A DNA stretch of 64,000 nucleotides from Hydractinia symbiolongicarpus (taxonomy: Eukaryota > Cnidaria > Hydrozoa > Anthoathecata > Hydractiniidae), in contig NC_079877.1 in assembly GCF_029227915.1 (NCBI RefSeq), positions 3,906,001 to 3,970,000 on the forward strand, written 5' to 3'. Below the pieces are notes generated by a model. It saw only the letters and a program-made list of their open reading frames with translations, ran no database searches and was not told the origin of the DNA. This document shows positions 31,501 through 44,700 of the stretch, piece after piece (within the stretch, counting starts at the first letter, position 1; each line of letters begins with the position of its first letter). A program made the position numbers and the translations under genes.

Positions 31501-34500
31501 ACTCGTTTTTACTTTGTAACACATATCTGGTGTAATTTATACCATGATTTGCATTTTGGATCACGTATGTCTGACTGAATTCAGCTGAATTATCTAACTT
31601 GGTGTGTCGATGAGTTGGTTGTTTTGCTCCTTAGTTTTCACTTGTATAATGCTGGAAGAACACCAGAATCATCACCTACTACTGGAATGGTAAGAAGAGA
31701 GGAGTCTAAATATCTCATATATCTTAGTATCTCTTGATTTCTATGATGTTGTTAGAGTTTCGAACAAATAACTTTAATCAAGTATAATATTTCAGAAGCT
31801 CTGACTACATGTTTTACTTTACCAGTGAATAGTTGCTTAAAAGTGCTTTATACAAGCAAAATTATGTCTGTTTTTTTATTTTATTTTGCATAACATATTT
31901 TAGGAAGAACGACCTGTATTTGCAAGACCAAGTGATCCACGGCAGCCTAAGGTGTGTAAAGTTTGTTGTGAAGTATCAACTGTCATGGTAAAATCACCAG
32001 ATGCTACTAGGGTTTACCATACCTTAAAACTCCTAAGTTCTTCCTAACTTGAAAAAGTATTAAATCTTTTCTACTTCTTTGGCGATAACGCCAAAAATAT
32101 AGTGGAGACCAATAAAACCAATAAAATATGCCTTAAAAACCATAAAAACAGACCTTTAAAATCTGTCATTTTCCAGATAAAGACTTTTAACAAATTTTTA
32201 AAATAAATATTTTTAAATTTGTTTCTGTCTAAATGTGAAACATTGCATCATTCAAGATTTCTGTTTAGTATAGGATGTTATTTTTTTGTGTGTGGTTCAG
32301 AAAAAAATTGTGGTTAAAAACCTTTAAAACACCCCTGAAATTGCAAAAGAAATTAGAAAACCTTAAAATTGTTTAGAAAAAAGATTTAGCTAACACCAAG
32401 TGTATTCTTTTAAATGAAAAATAAAAAAAAATTCAAACCATTAAAAACCTCCTATTTTCTTAAAAAAAGTTGAGATCTTAAGGTCTGAAATCTTTTTCAA
32501 TTTAACTCTAAAAAGAGGTGGCAACCTTGAATGTGCAGTTAAGCTTTGATTGGTTAGTTGTTTGTGTTTTGGTTAAGTACCTTCATTTTATTTTAACTTA
32601 GGGATGGGTGGTTGACCTGGTGAACAGATTTGGAAATCTAGGCGGCTTTGACAAGCTGAAGAAAAGATTTTGTGAAATGGGCCATTTAAATGTGCCTATA
32701 ATCTGTGCTCTTATCAAGTATGTGTTTTGCTTTATACCATACTGTATGTTTTATTCTTTTTATTGAATGTACTTTACAGTTGGATAAAGAATATTGCCTA
32801 GTAAAAATTAGGTAAAATTAACCAGAGTATGCCTGGGACCAAATTTATTTGAATTCTCTAAGGTCAATCAAGGTATTTAATAAGTTGATGACTTCGTTGG
32901 AAAACTTTAAACTGGACTGTTTCCTTAAAAAGAATATGGTGTTAAATGCTATTTTAATCAACGTTTCAAAGCTGTGAGCATGCATCACATAAGCCACAAA
33001 TATAAGAAAGTTGAACTTTATATCATGCTTTACTGTTATAACCACAACTGTTTGTTTCAGGCCATTTGGATTATGTGCTGAAGTACTTGCTGAAAAGGTT
33101 GTTGAAGAATACCTTTTACCCATTGTGGTAAGAACACATTCTTATTTTTTCTTCTTCATTATCTCCATGCTTGTTATTAATTACTTTTCTTTTTTCTATC
33201 ATAGCACATTATAAAAAAATTCTTAGATTCTCTTACTGACGAAGTTTTAAAAAAAGAATCTAAGACTGAATCTAAAAATGAAGCAATTACTGTCATAATT
33301 AAGGTAAGATTTTAGACCTTTCATAAATTGCATACATGGTGACTAGTATACATATTGCAATTTTACAGTGTATATGAAATAACACGTCCTCCAACAATAA
33401 ATTTTAGCATAACGATTTTAAATTTAAAACAACAGAATGCACTCAACCATCCAATGATAAAACTATTATAGCAAATCAATTTGGTAAATTATTATTGTTA
33501 AATATATATATGGTGGTGCTAACATTAAGCTTGTGCCTGGAGAACCTTTTTTTATCTTGCTTTTTTTGCAATAATAAAAGTTGCTGCAAACTATAAAATA
33601 ATGTTGGACTTTATTATAGAGCTTAAAAAGCCCTTTTAAATTTTTTAAAAGCTCTTTGTGTTCTCAAAATATTCAGATTTAAAGAATTTCAGAATTAATT
33701 ACTTTTCTGAGATCTAAAAGTGTCCGACCAACACAGAAATCTATTGGATGTTTTGTCCGAAGAAAGTTTGGAATGAGCTACGGACATGTCTGACCAAGCT
33801 GAAGATGTGTAAGCATATAAGAGTTAAAAATATGTGCACCATTTGCATACATGACACAGAGTTGTGTGCAAAAAATTCATGCATGGATCTTTTTGCTTTG
33901 CACTAATGGTTATCCCCACTTTGCAACATTCATTCTACTTAAATCTAACACGAAAAAGTATGTCATTCTCCTACTAAAATTTTGCTTGTTCATTTTAGAG
34001 CATGAAATCTATCGTTGCTCGTCTTCCTGGTCAAGAGGACTTTTGTAAAGAGTTGGAAAAATTGAGGTTGCTAATGATTTTAAGGTAATATATTTTTCTC
34101 TTATACATTAAAAGTTATTATCAAAACTAAATTTTGTGAGGGTTGGTAGTGTGTGGATAAAAAGTGTTATGAAATTTTTTTATCCCAGTCAAAGTTAATC
34201 GAAAGCAATTTTAGAGTAGAAATTCCATTACCCCTGGAGATTCATGGGTTTTATAGATCTTACCTTAGTTACTATATTATACTTTAAATTAGAAAAGTGC
34301 AAATGTTTTTTTAAAATATTATTTTTCTCCTGAAGGTTATTGCAAGTATCTCCGTTCAATGGTAAAATGAACGCATTGAATGAAATCAACAGAGTAATCA
34401 GTAGTGTTTCATACTACAGTCATCATCGTCATTCTGGATATGATGAAGATGAGTATTTAACGCATGACATGGTTGCTAAATGGTTGCAAGAAAATGATGT

Positions 34501-35740
34501 TCTTGTCACCGTACTAAAAGACAACCTGCATCAACCACAATATGTTGAAAAATTGGAAAAAATTATAAGATTTACTATAAAAGCAAAAACTTTAACTCTG
34601 CAGGATTTAGACACAATATGGCTTGCTCAAGTAGGAAAACATGAAGCTATTGTAAAAAATATTCATGACTTGTTGGCAAAACTTGCCTGGGATTTTTCTG
34701 CTGAACAGTTGGATCACCTATTTTCAAGATTTCAGGTATACATGGCATTTTTTGCAGTAGTAATTAGATGTTTTGGAGTACAAATTGCAATTTTTGATGA
34801 TTGGTTTATAAAAGCGAAAATTTTTGAGTCTGTTGGGGAAGAAAAATTTTGGTTTTAAATACTAGGAATTAAAGAAATTGCCCTCAGCGCCATGTAATTA
34901 CAAAATGATGGTTTATGTCAATATATCCATAAGGAGTTTGATTTTAGTAACTAAACTTGTGTTAGTTATCTAAAATAAACCGAAATAAATATTTAGGCTA
35001 GTTGGAAATCTGCAAACAAAAAACAACAAGAAAAATTATTGGAACTCATACGTAGACTAGCTGAAGATGACAAGGAAGGTGTCATAGCTCATAAGGTAGT
35101 TAATTTTGTTACTTAAAATTTGTGTGTGATGGAAAAGTCACATAGATTAATAGAAAGTTTTTTTTTAACAATATTAATTTTAACAATATTTTTGAATTGA
35201 TTGGGCGTACTATTTTTAGGTTTTTATTGCACATCCAAAAGTTTCTTTTTTTGTAGACAAAATAATTAGAGAATTAAAATTGGCTGCATATTAGCATTTT
35301 CTTCATCGAAAAGCATGTAATTTTATAAAAAACACTATTTTAAACTTTAACCACGCTTTCATTTACGTTCTCATTAAATTTATTATGTAGAAACTATTTT
35401 TATCACTTTATGTTTTAAAATTATTCAAGGCTTATCCTATATATATGGTTAACCATTTATTTGTGTTTTAGTACAAACAAATATGACATTAAAGTTTTTA
35501 TTGTTTTAGGTGCTTGGTTTATTATGGCAGCTTGCCCACAGCGATGATCTCCCAACTGATATAATGGACCAAGCGTTAAACGCTCACATCAAAATCTTGG
35601 ACTATAGCTGCTCACAAACACAAGACCGAGACAACTTAAAAATAGGATGGATTACTCACTGTGTGGATGATTTAAGGGAAGGAGTGTGGGTAATACCAGC
35701 ATTGAAACAGATCAGAGCAATTTGTGAATTGTTTTATGAG
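28596..35740 (+). CDS. USP9X: USP9 exons 1-12: acidic N-terminus and first solenoid
   Basis: Exons: 28596-28959, 29262-29374, 30046-30158, 31635-31689, 31904-31951, 32602-32717, 33061-33127, 33205-33303, 33999-34084, 34336-34735, 34997-35095, 35510-35740 (residues 1-597). Residues 13-75 are acidic and disordered. From about residue 80 ([20 protein letters not shown]) the sequence follows USP9X closely. Exon 10 is the best conserved part here, with [20 protein letters not shown] and [10 protein letters not shown]. Exon 3 ends in CG and joins exon 4 as CGT, giving NPSSRFHLYN, matching the human order. The coding-like stretch at 31316-31370 is skipped because it belongs to a transposon in intron 3. 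Confidence 0.93.
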
Positions 35741-38700
35741 GTATAACATAGAACTATATTGGGCTTTGTTATTTTCTATTGCTACATTCTCTCTAAATGC
35801 TTTAAAGATGTACAAGTGAAAGTTTTGTAGATATTAAAATTCTGCTTGTTAAATATTTCAGAAGTTTATACTGTTTTTAAGGGTTCTGGACAAAGCTCGA
35901 ACCCGCATGTTTTGTACCGAAATGCAGTGGTAGAAAATATTCAAAACAAGCATGCTGTTGTCAGTTTGGTAGCAGAAAATTTAGCAAAATACATGGATAA
36001 AATAAGAGAAATACATAAAAGTAAGTTATTTAGATTTATCCATTCTTCTGTTACCATGTGTGCTTGTTAATAGCAGAATTTTTTGTTTATTTTTTAAGAT
36101 GATCCAACGATCGATCCTGTAAATTTAATACCTGATGGACGATACAGTCATGTTATGCAGATTCAAGAGAGGCTTGATTTTTTAAGGTTAGTTGTTTCAG
36201 TGTTTTTTCAAATATCATTGTTGTCTGTTCTGTCCCCATTAAACCTTTTATTTCATGCTAATGTACTTCTTTACAGGTTTGTGTTGAATGATGGAAAAAT
36301 GTGGTTATGTGAGCCTCAAGCAGAACAGGTAATTGCTTTATTCCTCTTAAAATCTTTAATTGTGAAATATTTGTATGGTTGGTACGAAAGCATTTTACAT
36401 GGTCTAGATTTGCCATCTTTACATTGATGAAGTTTGAATGCATAGCCAGAACAGGACCAAAATGATAGGTACCAAAAGTATAAAAAAGGGCTTTTACTAT
36501 CATATGGGATTTATGCTGCATCATTATGTCTGAAAAAAAAGTCTTCAAATGCAAATCTTAGAATGATCAAGCTTTTTTTAAAAAACAAAAAAAATTAATT
36601 AAAAAGCCTTGTTAAACAAAAGTTTTAAGTTTAACACTATCATCAGTTTGATATAACTTTAGGATCCCTTTGAACGTATCCAGTTGTCTTGTTTACATAC
36701 TATATTTTTCAGATTTGGATTTGTTTGGCCATAAACTGTGCTTTTGCAGTGGACAGAGATGTGTGTTTTAAGTGGTTTTCAAAGGTAAGGTTCTGACAAA
36801 TAAAAACGTTAAAGTTATTACTTGTATCTTTCCTGGCTTATTTCTTTAGCCAGTTTTACTAAAATATTGCTACAAAGGTCTGCCCTGTATATGGTGCATG
36901 CTTGTATTTTCATAATACTTTGTCAGTATTTTTGTGATAATTTAAATTCGAATACTTCCACAAGAAGAAAAAATGTAAAAAATAGATGTGACAAAAAGTT
37001 TGTGATGAAATACTTTTGAAGGATTGTGTCTTTGGCTGTTTTTTTAAGAGGAAAGCAAACTGTTTGTTTTGTGATTGATTGTATTTTTGAAAACATGTTT
37101 GTAGGTGATGGGAGATGATCCTGATCTAGACCCAGAGATAACAAAACAATTCTTTGAAAATAATGTTCTAAAAATCAGCCCAGCGAATTTGAATGAGCAT
37201 GGGTTAAGGTATGTCTAAGAATTTCAGCTAATAAAACAACAAACTATGACCCAATGTCAATTAAGTAGCATTTTTCTGCAATAGGAGGTTTCATGCTGAA
37301 ACTACAGAGTGTAGTCCAGAAACGTAAAACAGTAGCTGTTAGATTTAAACAGAGGATTATTATATTAAGGATGCTTCATAGGACGTTCTGTAAAAGATTA
37401 TTTATCCTTTGCGTGTAAAGTGAATTGAAAAATTCAAGATTTATTAGGAATTAGCCGTTTAACAACTACTGAGGATGCAAAATTACACCCTGAACTAACA
37501 TTTTTGTATTAACTCTGCGATGAGCATAAAATGTTAAAAAGACCTTGGTTTCTTGCTTTTTGTTTGAATCTCTTGCTTTTAGTAGCACTGTCACATTTTT
37601 TGTGAAAATAGTTTATATTATTTTGTAGGTGTTTTGAAAGGTTTTTTAAATATGTGAACATGAAGGAAGGCTTACTTCAGAAAAAGAGGAATGGTACCTA
37701 CATATTGGAAAACGTAAATTTGATTGGTTATGATTATTTATGGAAGGTACATCTAAAATTTTTTTTCTTTCTTGTAACTTCTGGTTTTTGTGACAGTGTG
37801 TGTTTTTTAACACTCACCTGTTATATTTAGGTTATCATAGAATCTCCTCTTAACATTGCAAATCATGGTATTGAAATTCTCAAGGAGGTTTATACAAATT
37901 TTGGTATTCACCTTCGAACAAAACAGGTACTTAATTTACAGAAAGAAGGATATGCGACCTTCTGAATTAAAAACAGAATTTTAAATGCTGTAGATAAATT
38001 TTCTGTCATATTTTTTCAATATAAATCTTTTAATTCAAACTCACTGTGTTTACAGTGTTTTTTGTACAAATTACCAACATTCGTTTTATTGTAATCTTTT
38101 GTTGTAAATTAAAAATAATTTTTTTAAATGTTTTTTAGAGCGACATTCATAGCATATTTATCAGTAACTGTCGAGAGCGTCTACAGCCATCCGAGAAGGT
38201 GTTGATCAATAGTAATCCTGATAAGGAAGATACCAGGAGTGCTGTTTGGCAAGAAGCAAAAAAAATCATGCTATGTCTAAAAACATTACGGGAATACGTT
38301 GCAGCATCAGACAATAATTATGGTGAAGAACGAGCTTTGCCACCTCATAACAGGTAGTTTTATAAATAACATTGTAGCAGTTTTCGATGCTTTTTAGCCC
38401 CACAATATCACCCTTTTGAAAAGTCACAAACCTTTTTTGTACCTAATTTTTTTTTAAATCCTTTTTTTTTTTGATAAAGAGCAAACCAATACTTGAATAC
38501 AAAATTTAAAAATAAGAAAAAAGTAGAAGTGAAAATCTATTAACTATTTTTTGCATTTTGATCTATTTTAGATCTTGTCGTGCTGACCAAGTCTGCTTAT
38601 ATATTCGTTTCACGCCTCAAAACAGACAATTTGAGGACTTTGAGTTATGGACACACACTAATGAACCACTAGCTCTCATCAGAAGACAAATACATAGCAG

Positions 38701-41700
38701 GTATCAATTTATGCTTTCTTTTTTCTTTTTTCTGTTTTTATTCTTTTATGCATTTCTAATTTTTCATCACCATACAAAGTTGCTTTGAATTCCATGCTTG
38801 TACATTTCTAAAACCCTTGTGTGATTTTTTTTTTTGATCAAGAACTGTTACTAAAGGAATTATAAGACTTAAATTTTATTATGATTTTGAAATTTATTAT
38901 TTTATTCCTGAAATGAGACAAACCTAGTAGAAAAAGGTTTGTAAAGTTTGTTTAGGACATCTGATCAGCAGTCAGTATTAGCATGTCTGGTTAACGTCTT
39001 GATGGAATGTTTGTGAAGTAAATGTTATTTTTTTACTCAGGTTAAAAATGTCAGCGCAAACCGTCAGGCTAGACATTTACAATAATGGTGAACTCATCAG
39101 TCCTATCAATGATCGAAAATTAGTCGGTGAATTACAAATAAAAGATAGAACAGTGAGTATTTGTAGAAAAATATTCCACCATTGATGATTTTTAATTATA
39201 GTAAAAGGTCTGGATTTATGCAGTACACAGCACAACCTCAATACTCATTTTCTAGTCATTTTCAGGAAAGGCGTGCAATCGCATGTGCACGCCTTGACAC
39301 ACGCCTAAATCGTTTCAACCGTGTGATTAATCGCATGCCTCAATAATAAATATCAAATTTTCTAAATCAACCTATAAGATCCATTTTGTAGCATCTGATG
39401 ACAGCACTCGCAATAATTTTTGCTAATTCACACAGCACTCGCAATAATTTTTGCTAATTCACAGACTCCTGACTTAATTAAAAAAACTATGTAGACATAA
39501 ATCTCTTGCCTGGCTCCTTCGTCATTGGTAACTATCTTACACAAGAAATCCAGCCATGCGGTTTTTAACTAATGCGGAGGTGAACGCTTACAGAGCACGG
39601 ATAAAGCAAGTCTGCAAAACTGCACTTACAGGCGGAACAGACATTTTATGATGGATTTAACTGTAGATAATTTCTTCATTTGACAAAACAATTGGAAACC
39701 ATAGCAGCTCCGAATTTGAATGGGTTTTTTTATGCCGCAAGAGTTATTTTTATTCAATTTTTTTTCTGTATAAATTTTGTTAAAATTTAGCTGAACTTTC
39801 TGAAGGAAATTTTACAATTTTTTTAAGCTGCATGGATAAAGATTTTTTTTAATTTGAAAGTGTATTTCAGTATAGTATATTTCAAACATGTAGAAAAGGA
39901 AGGTAAGATGAGGGAGTCGCTATACGTAGACGCTCGATCATCGTGTTTGGGATTCCACTTCAAAACGTCCCCCACTTTTCCAACCCAAAGTGAATACGCA
40001 ACAAAGATGAACCTTGAAGGCGGTATCGCACGAGTAACATCCTTTGCACATGCGTTTTACATCGCATGTGTTACTTGATTTACACGTGCGAATCATCGCA
40101 CACCTCAAATATTTCTGAAAAAGACTGATTTTCATCAAGATGTGATAATTTTTCAAAGGAATTTTATAAAGGGTTGTATCTGAAGTCCTCCAACTAATAA
40201 ATTTGGGAAAGAACAAAAGTACTTAGTCAACTCCAGTAATAATTCTTTATTGAAAACCTATAGATAATATGTAAAACAATATGTAAAAAAATAGTTGCAA
40301 GCCCATGGAAAAATCCATGTGAATTCACTTGTTTTAATTGGCAGCTATTGTCCTTGACTCACTGACAGATAGTGCACATGATATCGTCAATAGGAAAAAT
40401 AAAAGCTAAGAAATGCACTAATGTTTTCATGTTTTTCTATACTTGATTCTCATTATGTTGTAGGTGTTCACAATTAAACTTGGTTCCATTGGAGGTAGTG
40501 TACCATCATCTCCCGATTCGTCCTCAGATTCATCACCACCACCAACACCTCAACCTTGTGATGGACCAAATATAGAAGCAGAACAACTTCTCCCTGGTGT
40601 TGTATGTACTTTATTCGTTTTGGTTGTTAGTTCAGATTCTTAAAAAAATACTGTTATATATAATACTTATATCAATACTTGAAGATATTCTTGGCTGTAA
40701 GTGATTTTATATCACATTTTACATGTTTAATGTTGAGTGTATCTTTTGTCGTTAGCATTTTAAAACATTTTTTCATGCTGTATTTCATGCTTATTATGTT
40801 GCCATGAAATTATTTTTTATTAAAATGCTTCTTTTAAGTAAGCATTTCTCTTGAATAAGTGCCTGTTATTATTATCTTAACTCTAAAGTTTGCATTATTT
40901 TGTTCTTCTCTTGTAGATTCTGTCAAAAACCAAGTTTGCTCAAGTTTTGTTTTCCCTCGGCGAATTGGCAACGAAATTCAAAGCTCCTGAATTGCGGGAT
41001 ATCATTCTTAGTTTACTGAATATATGTCCATCAGGTAAGCATAATTTTACCTTTCTTTTTTAAAAAAAGCTAACTAACCAACACCATATTAAAATTTGGT
41101 AAAGAGAAAATTTCAAATGCTTTGGATGTTTCACTGAAGTCTATTTAAGGGATTATGAAAGTTATTACGCCAAATTCAAAGTAAGAGATCCATAAACGAA
41201 AAGGTCTAGTTTAAAATAAATTTGACAACTTAGAATGATGAATGGGTTTGAAATAATTTGAAATTTATTTGAAATCAGTCATGTCAATTATGACTGAGTA
41301 TTCAAATCATTTTAAATTGTAATTATTGACAAACACATTATTTTAGTGAAATGTACTCAAGTTTAAATTCTTTCTTTTTAACATACAGATATTGAAACAA
41401 TAAATCAAATCAAGTTGGTTTGTCATGAGCGTGCAATAAAAGGAAAACAAGCTTCACAAAGTTTAGAAAAATTCTTTTTATCTCAATCTCCAATACAAGT
41501 TCTCTATAACCTTGAGGTAGGTCTGCAGATTTCTCTGCTTTGTGATTATTATTTTATATTGTTCTGAGCTTCTACAAATTATAACGCATATTGCAGATAT
41601 AAAAGACATGCATTTTTTATCCGAATTTATTATAATTTTTTCTAATCAAAAGTTTTAATGCACAGTTTACCTTCAATTCAAACGAGACATTTTCAACTTT

Positions 41701-44700
41701 TTTAGGTCATATATGCTTTGCTCTTACCAGCTACTGATCTAACTGATCATTCTGCACTATCCTTTCAACAAGAATTTGTTCTGGCAGGGGGTGTTGACTG
41801 TATATTAAAAATGTTTACTGGAAATAACTTTCTGCAAGGAGCAGATGGGTTAATAAAAAGGTTGGAAAAGTTTTTTGTAATTTCACTATGTGAAAAGAAT
41901 ATTTTTATTGTTGCATTGATTCAACAGTAACTAGCTAGGACATTTATGCAATAAACAAGATGTTCAGTCTGGCCCTACTTCACATTGACTTTATTCATGT
42001 TTTTAGTGCAAAATCAATGCCCACAGACATAAACTTGTACAGAAAAAGTCATAATAACAACACACTTTTTATTCAATCAAGCCAATTTCTTGTAAATTCA
42101 ATAATTCTATAAGTTTTGTGTTTGAATGTATATTTACAACTTACAATTATGTTCATCTGTTGAAAATTTGAAAAATAAACTGATAATGTAAACTCAATGT
42201 ATGGTTGTAAGTTAACTTGAAGTACATTCAAGTAAATCTTGAATATCTGAATGCCAAAGGAATAATTTTATATATAGGTGAATATTTATCATAGCACATC
42301 CGTATTTCATTCTCAACAGAGAATGCTTCACCCCGAGGTGAAGCATTCTCTGTTGAGAATGAAATACGGATGTGCTATGATAAATATTCACCTATATGTA
42401 TACACACCATCCGGATAAACTATCTGAGTTCATCACTAACATATTGCCGCACGTAGTGTAGTGGGTTCGTCTACGGCTCCCAGTTCTGGGGACCGCGGAT
42501 CTAATCCCGCTCACTGCTTGGCAGTATGTTAGTGATGAACAAAGTAGTTCTTCTTCAATATGACTTACACACATTATACTCGCCTGTCATCATCAGAGGT
42601 CTATCTAAACGTGAAAATGTTGATGTTATTTTCTTTTAGGTCTTCATATACCGTTCTTTTAAAGATTTCAAAGTTTTTATTCACTGCAATTGGTTATGCT
42701 CACATTACTGTTGTAGTAGAGGGTTTGCAAAAAGATGCTGGAAAAATAACTCAGGCACAGCATTCTTATGCAGTAGTTCTGCAGCAAGCTATTCAGCACA
42801 TACCGAACACTTATTATGAATATGTTCTCCGCAGTCTTGCAGGTAAACTGGGTCAAATTTTAGCAACGAAAGCAATTGCGCATATGCCAGATATACATGT
42901 GGTTCGTGTTATTCAAAGAATATGTTGGGTGTCTGCTGTTGGTCATATTTCGTTACTCCAATCCGATATTACTGATATACATAGACACTATGAAAATGTA
43001 AGTGGTCTTAAAATATGACAAGTAGTTTTTCTAGTTAATGTTTTGATTTATTTTTGTTCGTGTAGTATATAACGCTTTCCTGACTATTTTTTGCTATCTG
43101 TCTATTACTAGCCAAATAACGTAGCATTGGATGAAAAGACTAAGTCTTTTCGAGCTGCTTTAAAGCATTTTTGAGTGCCTAAGGCTGAGCTAGGACACCT
43201 GTGTAAGAACTGATGAGTCGATAACAAAAAATCTTTAAGCACTTTTTCTCAACTGTTTTTGAAAACACAACCTATACATTATTTTCTGCTCTGCAATATA
43301 GAATCAACGTGTAGAAAAACTCTTATATCGAAGTTTTGTATGTAGTTGGACCACCATTTATTTTTCTATTGTCTACATCAGCGAACCTTTTCACACAACT
43401 TATTTCTAATTTAATAATAGTAAAAAAGTGGTATGATTAGTGTAGGCTGTGTTTTAAGTGCGTAGTCGAAAACCAATGCTTTTACATTTTTTCTTAGGGA
43501 AATAATATGCCAGTTAATCTTGAAGATATAACCTTAGCAAAGGAAGCTTTTGAAGTTTTAACTATTGCATTAGCATTATGTCCAACCATTCTGGAATTAC
43601 TGATTCGTGACAGAACCTGGCATCTATTCATTATTGATGTTCTGTTACTTTGCAAGAACAGGTAAATTGTGTATTTATTATGTACTGCGTATTTATTTAT
43701 TTTATTTAACTAGCCTAATATATTTATATTTTCTGTTCGTTTCTTTTTTGTTTATTTAAGAATGTTTAACAACATGATATCTCGTTTTAGGCCACTTCGG
43801 TTAACTGCTGCAGAACAGTGCTTTCAAATAGCGAGTAGATGTTGCAGTGGGGACAAACCGTTGAAATTTTTTATACAATTACTCTTCACTGTTCGTGATG
43901 TAAGTTTGTACTTTAACAACATATTTTACATTTTTTTCCTAAACTAATTCTGATTGTGTGCGAAAAGCTGTTTTTCCTTAATGTTCTATTTCTTAATTTT
44001 ACTATCATTTATGTCTATGTTGCATAAGGTTGTGTTTAGGGTTAAAAGTTGGTATTTATATGTTTGTTGTTTAAGAACAAAGTGTTAGATCATCCACATC
44101 AATCGGCAGAATATTTCAACTTGTTGTGCAGGTATTTACACTACATACCTCCAACCTTATTTTATTTATTAAATTTATCGGAATTACAATTATTTTTTTG
44201 CTGTTTGATTAGACTTTTAAATTATGGAAGGAGTGTTGACTTGCAGCTGCAGAACGCAACCAAAATATTGGAGCAAGAAATAAAATGGATCAGATTAGTT
44301 CAGGTGCGTAGCTGATTTTCCGGAATGTTTTGAGCTCTTAAGAACATGATGGATAAGGGGGATGGATAAAGCATGCCCCTCCGTCATAACCAAAGTGATA
44401 AAAGACCCATTTTCTTGCTGCAAAACTGGCACAAATTTTTTTTTACCTTATTGGGAGACAATTGGGATAAAATAAGTGGATAACATTGTCCATTTCAAGA
44501 TGATGTTGTTCTTGTACTTCAGAACATGAAAAGGCTCCAATTGTAATAACGTTTGGAATTAAAAGCTCTCATACTAAATTTCTTTTGATTATTCTGAAGT
44601 CACTAAATTTCAAGATTAAAAGAAGGCTTTTTTAGCACCCAATCTGTCTTGTAAAGGGCTAATTTGACAGACCAATAATACATACATAAAGGAATGGAGC

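Noticed and set aside
35846-35881. Extension of USP9 exon 13 to include the residues before GSGQSSNPH
   Set aside because: The AG at 35861 would put exon 13 out of frame with exon 12. The AG at 35881 keeps it.
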